A stretch of 18,229 nt of DNA from Firmicutes bacterium UBA6226 (GTDB lineage Bacteria; Bacillota_A; Clostridia; Peptostreptococcales; Acidaminobacteraceae), in assembly GCA_002441045.1 (NCBI GenBank), contig DJWQ01000223.1:5182-23410 (forward strand). Reading direction: 5' to 3'. Positions 1 to 5,668 of this stretch are shown piece after piece. A program made the position numbers and the translations under genes. The notes under the pieces were generated by a model. That model was not told where the DNA came from and did not search any database. It saw only the letters and a program-made list of their open reading frames with translations. The first letter of the stretch is position 1. Every line of letters starts with the position of its first letter.

Positions 1-2261
1 TCAATATCATACAGTTCAAGTTTCTCTATTACAAAATCATAAAAAGAGTGATCGTTTAATTGAAGTACGGAAAAATTGACAGCAACAGGTTTAATCGAGA
101 GTCCGCTTTCTCGCCAAATGGCCAATTGTTGAATCGTCTTTTCTATAGCGATTCTACCAAGGCTTAATATCATCCCATTTTCTTCTGCAATTGGGATAAA
201 TTCAGATGGTGGTATGGTATTGTACTTAAATCGCATGAGTGCTTCATAACCGACTATTTTACCTGTGGACAATGCGACTTTCGGTTGATAAACCATTTTG
301 AAACCATCATCTAATATTGCATGTTGCAAGGTGTTTTGAACCTTGATTTTAGCGGCTAAGTGATCCGACATAGCATTATCAAAATAAGCATAGTGATTCT
401 TACCGCTTCTTTTAACTTTATAAAGGGCTAAGTCTGCGAACATGAGAATCTGATCAACTTGCGTACTATGCTCAGGAAATCTTGCGATTCCCATACTGAA
501 CTCTAACCGAATTATATGGCCATCGATGATGACGGGTTCAGTTAATAATTTATAAAGGGATTTCACGTAATCTTCAATTTCACAAAGCGCTTCATTGCAT
601 CTTACAAGGATGAGGAATTCATCACCACCAAAACGCGAAACGAATATGTTTGAGGTAACGGTTGAAACGAGCTTGTCTGAAACTTGTTTTAGTACCTGAT
701 CTCCGAACATATGTCCTAATGAATCATTGATGCTTTTAAAATTATCCATATCCATGAGAATGATTGCACCGAAGTTGTCCCCGTTAAGAACATGTCTAAG
801 CATATCTGTGAAACTTCTTCGGTTTGGAAGATTTGTAAGCGGATCATGTTCAGCTAGATAGTTGATTCTGGACTGCTGCTCACTTATCTCCTCAAGTTGA
901 GCGAAAAGTTCTTCCTCAGATGCAACCAATTGATCATTCTTGTCAGCAAGTTCATGATTTATGGTGTTGATGGTTGTCAAATAGCTGGTTACTTTACCAA
1001 GTAATAGGTTGACCGATTGTGAGATGCGACCAAATGCATTTTCAGTCGATAGGGAAAATGATTTGATATGTGGATCATCAACCTCTATTGTGTTGATTTC
1101 TTTTTCCATGTCATCTAAACTGCTTTTCAGTTCTAAAAAATTATCCTGCATGTTATTCAAAGATTTTGAAATTTCACCAATCTCGTCGGTGTAGCGGTCG
1201 TATTTTTCAAAAGGGTTGACTTCATATGCTTCAAAATCAAATTTAGCCATTTTTTTAATTATCGCAGCAAGCTCCAAAATTGGCTTGGTCAAATAAGTCG
1301 CTGTGATGAAAACGAAAATAAAGACAATTAAAAGGGTGATTACAGTAATAGCAATCAGTAAATTTGAAAGGGAGTTACTGTGGTTGAGAACATCACTTTT
1401 ATCTACAACAGACATAAATATCCACCCACTATTGGGTGAAGTAAAATTAAGTACGATTTTGTCAACGCCATCAATTTTGCGTTCACAGGTAGATACAGAA
1501 GTAAAATCCATATTCTTAAAAAAATCACCTTGTATGTCAGCGTAGTTCTTAAGCAACCAATCGGGATTTTGAGGGCTGTTGATGACAAGACCCATAGGGC
1601 TAATAATATTGATGTAACCAGATGTACCGATGTTGATGGCACTAATATTATCCATAATGGTATCTAGTTTAATGGTAATGCTCAAAACACCAATCACTTC
1701 ATTCTCTCTTTTGATAGACTTATTGACACTGATAACGAGATCTTTTGTCGCTTTCGTTTCATATGGTTCAGATACGAACACATCATTTGTTCTCAAGGCA
1801 TTTTCGTACCAACTCCTCACTCTCGGATCATATGGACCACTTGGATTGAACTTTGGAAACTCTACATAGCCGCCATAACGCGTACCAAACGAAGCAAAGG
1901 CAACCAAGTTGTTGGCGTCCAGTACGCTTTTGAAAAGCTCAGATATTTCAGTTTCACTTTGAGAATTTTGATAAACAAAAGTGGTAGGATCGTAGACTGT
2001 ATAACGATTAAGATCTAATCCCGAGTTGGTTAATCTTTCATCTTGACTTAGAAAATTAGCCAGTCCAGTCATATTCCCAATTATAGATTCATCAACATGA
2101 AAGGCAGTCTGTTGTAGTATGGTTTCTGCATTGCTAATATAATCATTATATAGCCATTGTTCAGTGATGTTTTTTATATAAAAAATCCCTGCCGTGTAGG
2201 GAATCAGACAGATTAAAATCATAGAAATAATCAGTTTCTTGCGAATCGAAGTTTTGATCAT
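1..2261 (-). CDS. Membrane dCache-HAMP-GGDEF-EAL cyclic-di-GMP signalling protein (3' end outside window)
   Basis: Predicted sensor protein with c-di-GMP synthase and phosphodiesterase domains. It is read on the minus strand from ATG at 2261, which sits behind a GGAAGGG ribosome site, and is still open at base 1 after 753 codons. Residues about 5-27 form a first membrane helix. Residues about 45-290 form an extracellular dCache-like sensor; the stretch RVRSWYENA followed by VISVNKSI is typical. A second helix lies at about 296-322, then a HAMP-like segment and a coiled coil. The GGDEF domain (about 468-625) has an intact RFGGDEF at G545-F549 and DPLTNLPNRR at its start, so cyclase activity is plausible; no RxxD inhibitory site is seen just upstream. 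The EAL domain starts near 645, with YQPK, E673 in GYEALMRF and VNFS visible. Its remaining metal and catalytic residues lie beyond the window, so phosphodiesterase activity cannot be judged. The gene is divergent from the hemerythrin gene. Confidence 0.93.
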   Translation of the reverse strand, partial: MIKTSIRKKLIISMILICLIPYTAGIFYIKNITEQWLYNDYISNAETILQQTAFHVDESIIGNMTGLANFLSQDERLTNSGLDLNRYTVYDPTTFVYQNSQSETEISELFKSVLDANNLVAFASFGTRYGGYVEFPKFNPSGPYDPRVRSWYENALRTNDVFVSEPYETKATKDLVISVNKSIKRENEVIGVLSITIKLDTIMDNISAINIGTSGYINIISPMGLVINSPQNPDWLLKNYADIQGDFFKNMDFTSVSTCERKIDGVDKIVLNFTSPNSGWIFMSVVDKSDVLNHSNSLSNLLIAITVITLLIVFIFVFITATYLTKPILELAAIIKKMAKFDFEAYEVNPFEKYDRYTDEIGEISKSLNNMQDNFLELKSSLDDMEKEINTIEVDDPHIKSFSLSTENAFGRISQSVNLLLGKVTSYLTTINTINHELADKNDQLVASEEELFAQLEEISEQQSRINYLAEHDPLTNLPNRRSFTDMLRHVLNGDNFGAIILMDMDNFKSINDSLGHMFGDQVLKQVSDKLVSTVTSNIFVSRFGGDEFLILVRCNEALCEIEDYVKSLYKLLTEPVIIDGHIIRLEFSMGIARFPEHSTQVDQILMFADLALYKVKRSGKNHYAYFDNAMSDHLAAKIKVQNTLQHAILDDGFKMVYQPKVALSTGKIVGYEALMRFKYNTIPPSEFIPIAEENGMILSLGRIAIEKTIQQLAIWRESGLSIKPVAVNFSVLQLNDHSFYDFVIEKLELYDI

Positions 2262-2447
2262 ATGGTCCCTTCCTTGCAATAAAGTATGAATGTTGTCATA
2301 ATTGTAACATTATTCAATATATCCGACTAGAAAAATTAACCATTTAAATGATAATTTACAATAAAAAATGTAAAATAATAGAATTTAGTTATATTAATAC
2401 CAAATTTATAATCTTTACATCTAATTAATATAATTCTCAGAAAACTA

Positions 2448-2456
2448 TGGTATAAT
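2448..2456 (+). promoter_or_regulatory. Extended -10 promoter for the hemerythrin gene
   Basis: TGGTATAAT matches the TGnTATAAT extended -10 element exactly. No good -35 is visible 17 bp upstream, which is normal for this promoter class. Transcription would start near 2463, giving a leader of about 20 nt with the ribosome site AGGGAGGA at 2473-2480. Confidence 0.7.
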
Positions 2457-2484
2457 ACAGCTAATAAATTTTAGGGAGGACACT

Positions 2485-2901
2485 ATGATTCAGTGGGAAA
2501 AACAGTATGAGTTAGGGATTAAAAGTATTGATGATCAGCATCGTAGACTAATTGAGATAACGAGCGATTTATCTGTTCTTTTAACTGAAGCGACTTATGG
2601 TGAAGATATTTATGATAGGATGGTAGAAATCATTCAATCTTTAACGAACTACACAGTTTATCATTTTAAGTTTGAAGAAGAACTATTTGAAAAACTTAAT
2701 TTCGAGTTTAAGGACAAGCATGTGCAAGAACATAATAATTTGATTTCAGAAATTGAAAATCTTGATCTGCGTGCGGTAGATGAAGATCAAATAACTTATG
2801 GTAAGAAAATTTTAAAGTTCCTTATAACTTGGGTATTTAAGCATATAAGTGGATCGGATGTATTGTACCGCGATTTATTTATTACAAATGGCATTGCTTA
2901 A
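2485..2901 (+). CDS. Bacteriohemerythrin (single-domain, non-haem di-iron O2-binding protein)
   Basis: A 138-residue soluble protein that covers one complete hemerythrin domain, the usual length for bacterial single-domain forms. All seven expected di-iron ligands are visible: H19 (in IDDQH), H60 and E64 (in YHFKFEEE), H79 and H83 (in HVQEH), H120 and D125 (in HISGSD). The fold should bind O2 reversibly at a di-iron centre in the cytoplasm, for oxygen sensing, storage or delivery, or iron handling. The start is fixed by AGGGAGGA five nt before ATG. It is divergent from a GGDEF-EAL gene and is followed after 72 nt by a small unknown gene, probably on the same transcript since the first clear terminator lies beyond that gene. 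There is no fused signalling domain, so any regulatory role would need a partner. Confidence 0.95.
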   Translation: MIQWEKQYELGIKSIDDQHRRLIEITSDLSVLLTEATYGEDIYDRMVEIIQSLTNYTVYHFKFEEELFEKLNFEFKDKHVQEHNNLISEIENLDLRAVDEDQITYGKKILKFLITWVFKHISGSDVLYRDLFITNGIA

Positions 2902-2973
2902 AATGCATATTTTTTATACTAAAGGGGTAATATAAAAGCATAAAAGTTATTCGCTATTATCATGGAGGCCGTA

Positions 2974-3231
2974 ATGGAACAAAGTTCATTAGATACGATT
3001 CAGTTTTGTTTAGAGTTTGTAAAAAATAATTATAGTTCTCAAAGTCAGAATGTACAATGTCGAAATTGGCTTAAGATGGTCATGCAATTACTCGAAGAAG
3101 GCGGCCATCCCAACAAAGACTTCATCATTATGAATTTGATGGAGGTAGATGGGTATTTCTCTGGTGCGAATAGCAAAGCAACATCAAACACCATTTTTGA
3201 TAAAATTGAGTTGGTAAAAACACTTTTATAA
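2974..3231 (+). CDS. Small protein of unknown function (85 residues)
   Basis: I do not recognise this protein. ATG at 2974 is chosen because GGAGG at 2964-2968 lies 5 nt upstream; the in-frame ATG at 2962 overlaps that ribosome site and has none of its own. The product is soluble-looking, with no membrane helix or signal peptide and two Cys (in IQFCLEF and VQCRNW). A predicted helical N-terminal half is followed by a motif-like GGHPNKDF and a C-terminal helix. It lies 72 nt after the hemerythrin gene and before a terminator, so the two are probably co-transcribed. The strong ribosome site argues for a real gene. No function is assigned. Confidence 0.7.
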   Translation: MEQSSLDTIQFCLEFVKNNYSSQSQNVQCRNWLKMVMQLLEEGGHPNKDFIIMNLMEVDGYFSGANSKATSNTIFDKIELVKTLL

Positions 3232-3250
3232 AATTTAGTTTTAAATTTGG

Positions 3251-3296
3251 AACCGTCATTTGTTGTATTATTACAATAAAAGTGATGGTTTTTTTA
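3251..3296 (+). terminator. Intrinsic terminator of the hemerythrin operon
   Basis: An imperfect hairpin pairs AACCGTCATTT (from 3251) with AAAGTGATGGTT (ending 3290) around a loop that itself pairs TTGTA with TACAA. A run of T follows, to about 3296. One G.T pair and a one-base bulge are present. Confidence 0.75.
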
Positions 3297-3334
3297 TTCA
3301 GAGAAAATGAAAAATAATTTTATGTTGTAAAAAA

Positions 3335-3422
3335 ACAATTGTCAAAACATCAGAGTTGTAGGACTTTAGAACGATTTTGACATATTTTTATCATAATATA
3401 ACACTTTTTATCAAACAATTGT
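3335..3422. repeat. Pair of ACAATTGT palindromes upstream of the methyltransferase-GH3-receptor operon
   Basis: Two copies of the palindrome ACAATTGT lie at 3335-3342 and 3415-3422, 80 bp apart centre to centre. The second sits in the larger perfect palindrome AAACAATTGTTT (3413-3424), which overlaps the proposed -35 element. A related half site, AAAATTGTT, follows at about 3433. This could be an operator pair, but short AT-rich palindromes also arise by chance here. Confidence 0.35.
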
Positions 3423-3450
3423 TTTCATCACAAAATTGTTAAGATATAAT
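3422..3450 (+). promoter_or_regulatory. Probable sigma-A promoter of the methyltransferase-GH3-receptor operon
   Basis: A perfect TATAAT at 3445-3450 has TTTTCA (4 of 6 matches to TTGACA) at 3422-3427 with a 17-bp spacer. The start of transcription would be near 3457, leaving a leader of about 28 nt before ATG at 3485. The ribosome site GGAG at 3472-3475 is 9 nt from the start codon. An ACAATTGT palindrome abuts the -35 element. Confidence 0.6.
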
Positions 3451-3484
3451 AAAAAGTAATCCTAGAACACTGGAGAAGTCTATC

Positions 3485-4033
3485 ATGAATTATTGTTTGA
3501 TTGGAATTGTCGGATTTATTTTGTTTTTTCTTTATGATTTTAATGAAATATATAAGGTGCATCAAGGACTTAAATACGCGTTCACAATTGGATTCGTCCT
3601 ACAATTGATTGCAACAGTTGGCGTATTATATACTTATAAAGACTTTTGGGTGTTTTCATTGCCAGGATTGATTACAAGTGCTTTAGGTATTTTTTTACTG
3701 ATATACGCATTATTTTTTGCTTTACCTTTTGAAGCCACTTATATTCATGGAGATGAAAAAAGAAAGGCATATGATCAAGGCGTCTATGCGTTATCTAGAC
3801 ATCCAGGTGTTTTGTTTTATATGATATTTTATTTAGGTCTTGCCATGTTTGAGTGGTCTGGTGCGATACTTTTGATCTTTAGCATCTGGTCAAGTTTTAA
3901 TATACTGTACATCCTATATCAAGATGTCTATATATTTCCCAAATTATTTAGTAATTATGATCAATACAAAAAGCAAACGCCGTTTCTTTTTCCAACTATT
4001 AAAAGTATAAAACTGTTTATAAATACGTTTTAA
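3485..4033 (+). CDS. ICMT/PEMT-like integral membrane methyltransferase
   Basis: A 182-residue membrane protein with about five hydrophobic helices (roughly 4-20, 32-50, 56-80, 108-122, 126-146). The C-terminal half carries the hallmark of the isoprenylcysteine carboxyl methyltransferase / phospholipid methyltransferase family: GVYALSRHPG (R105, H106, P107), then a membrane hairpin, then a segment Q146-D147 with FPKLFSNYDQYKKQTPFLFP. In family members this region binds S-adenosylmethionine and methylates a membrane-embedded carboxylate or amine. The usual acidic pair (EE or DE) reads QD here. The substrate cannot be read from sequence; a bacterial protein is unlikely to act on prenylcysteine. 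It is the first gene of a three-gene operon, and the ribosome site of the next gene overlaps its stop codon. The pairing with a carboxylate-activating GH3 protein suggests the two act on the same acid or its derivative (inference). Confidence 0.75.
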   Translation: MNYCLIGIVGFILFFLYDFNEIYKVHQGLKYAFTIGFVLQLIATVGVLYTYKDFWVFSLPGLITSALGIFLLIYALFFALPFEATYIHGDEKRKAYDQGVYALSRHPGVLFYMIFYLGLAMFEWSGAILLIFSIWSSFNILYILYQDVYIFPKLFSNYDQYKKQTPFLFPTIKSIKLFINTF

Positions 4034-4043
4034 GGTGGTAGTA

Positions 4044-5663
4044 ATGAACTTAAAAGAAATGCTGGATGATAGACAATTTGATAAAATTTGGCAGTCTTAT
4101 TGTGGTTTCCTTGACTTGGATATTAATACCTATATGGACATTCAATATAGATTAATGGAAGAACAAATATCTCTGTGGAGTAAAAGTCCATTAGGGAAAA
4201 GCATTCTTAAGGGAAAAACAGCTACAACAATTGAGGCGTTTAGAAATAAAGTACCTTTGACCACTTACGAAGATTATGCAGATATATTACTTCAAAAGCG
4301 TTCTGAGTTACTTCCAGATAATCCAATTATATGGATACAGACCACTTGGGAAGGTGGTAAGCATCCAATTAAAGTCGCCCCTTATACGAGAAGCATGCTC
4401 GATGTGTATAGACAAAACGTTACTGCGTGTCTGATTCTGTCTACAAGCACCGAAAAAGGCAAGTTTGATGTGGAAAACACTGATCGTTTTTTATATGGTT
4501 TAGCACCATTACCATATGCAACGGGATTATTCCCACTAGCGTTAAGTGAAGAAATCGATATCGAGTTTTTACCTAAGGTGAAAGATGCGGTTGAAATGAC
4601 TTTTTCTGAACGAAATAAATTAGGCTTCAAATTAGCAATGAAGAGTGGTGTCGATTTTTTCTTTGGCTTGGGCAGCGTTGCTTTTGCGGTTAGCCAAAGT
4701 TTATCTCAAATGTCCTCTGGGGGCAGTGGTGGACTTAAAAGTCTCTTGAAATGTCATCCAAAGATGATTTACAGGATTTTAAAAGCGAAAAGAGTGACAA
4801 AAAGAGAAAATAGACCTTTGATGCCTAAAGATCTATTTAAGTTAAAAGGCTTTATGGTTGCGGGAACCGATAATAGATGTTATAAAGATGAACTTGAAAA
4901 GCTTTGGGGAGTTAGACCAATGGAACTTTTCGCTGGAACGGAACCCTCAATCATTGGAACGGAGACCTGGACAAGAAATGGCATGTACTTTTTTCCCAAT
5001 ACTTGCTTTTATGAATTCTTGCATGAAGACGATATGAACCGTTTGATAACTGAACCCGATTATAAACCAAAAACTTATTTGATGAATGAAGTTATTCCAG
5101 GTGAAAAATACGAAATTGTATTGACCTTACTAAAGGGTGGTGCCTTTGCAAGATATCGAGTGGGAGATGTCTATCGATGTGTTGGCCTTGCCAATAGAGA
5201 AGATGGTACTGAGATTCCTAGATTTGAGTATGTTGACAGAGTTCCTTCCATTATTGATATTGCAGGGTTCACAAGAATTTCAGAGCATGGGATTAAAGGT
5301 GCTATTGAACTGTCGAAACTACCTGTGGTAGGTTGGACAGCACACAAAGCATTTAACGAGGTGAATCGTCCCTATATGCACTTATATATGGAACTTGAAC
5401 CGACTGCCTTAATAGACAATGCAGTGAGCACAGAAATCGTTAAAGACATTCTAACGACATATTTTAAATACATTGATCAAGATTATAGAGATCTTAAAAA
5501 GATATTGGGGATGGATCCACTTGAAGTTACACTTTTAAGATGTGGTACATTTGAAGCCTTTAAGAAGTTGAAACATAGATCGATTGCGAGAATTAATCCA
5601 CCAGCTTCCGAGTTGAGAGAATTGATTCACTTGCAAACGATACATGTGGCAGATAGGGGGTGA
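4044..5663 (+). CDS. GH3 auxin-responsive promoter family protein (acyl-adenylate-forming fold), divergent
   Basis: A 539-residue soluble protein of the GH3 family. Plant members adenylate a carboxylic acid (jasmonate, indole-acetate, benzoates) and join it to an amino acid; the function of bacterial members is largely unknown. Support comes from overall length and order: a helical N-terminus with LGKSILKG, an equivalent of the family's YxxxEG motif at F296-S302 (FAGTEPS, with E300 kept), FFPNTCFYEFL, the nucleotide-binding YRVGD at 371-375, and a GH3-type C-terminal domain. The expected Ser/Thr-Gly-rich phosphate loop (TSGTT-like) is replaced by TTWEGGKHP at 100-108, so ATP chemistry may be altered. 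The start at ATG 4044 is set by AAGGTGG five nt upstream, overlapping the preceding stop; the in-frame GTG at 4035 lies within that ribosome site. The receptor gene follows after 5 nt. Confidence 0.85.
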   Translation: MNLKEMLDDRQFDKIWQSYCGFLDLDINTYMDIQYRLMEEQISLWSKSPLGKSILKGKTATTIEAFRNKVPLTTYEDYADILLQKRSELLPDNPIIWIQTTWEGGKHPIKVAPYTRSMLDVYRQNVTACLILSTSTEKGKFDVENTDRFLYGLAPLPYATGLFPLALSEEIDIEFLPKVKDAVEMTFSERNKLGFKLAMKSGVDFFFGLGSVAFAVSQSLSQMSSGGSGGLKSLLKCHPKMIYRILKAKRVTKRENRPLMPKDLFKLKGFMVAGTDNRCYKDELEKLWGVRPMELFAGTEPSIIGTETWTRNGMYFFPNTCFYEFLHEDDMNRLITEPDYKPKTYLMNEVIPGEKYEIVLTLLKGGAFARYRVGDVYRCVGLANREDGTEIPRFEYVDRVPSIIDIAGFTRISEHGIKGAIELSKLPVVGWTAHKAFNEVNRPYMHLYMELEPTALIDNAVSTEIVKDILTTYFKYIDQDYRDLKKILGMDPLEVTLLRCGTFEAFKKLKHRSIARINPPASELRELIHLQTIHVADRG

Positions 5664-5668
5664 GCTGC

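Noticed and set aside
1009..1869. Several 60-80 residue plus-strand open frames (for example 1009-1194, 1303-1545, 1630-1869) and one at 1403-1642 minus
   Set aside because: They lie inside the long minus-strand dCache-GGDEF-EAL reading frame, have no ribosome sites and give no family resemblance; they are shadows of that gene.
3377..3402. A consensus TTGACA (3377-3382) with TATAAC (3397-3402) as the cassette promoter
   Set aside because: The spacer is only 14 bp, too short for a sigma-A promoter, and the TATAAT at 3445 with a 17-bp spacer is better placed.
3232..3484. c-di-GMP or other riboswitch upstream of the c-di-GMP receptor operon
   Set aside because: The predicted leader is only about 28 nt, and I see no conserved riboswitch core in this region or in the other leaders.
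5660..5668. GTG at 5660 as the start of the HD-GYP receptor, overlapping the GH3 gene
   Set aside because: It falls inside the AGGGGGTGA ribosome site that serves ATG at 5669 and has no ribosome site of its own.
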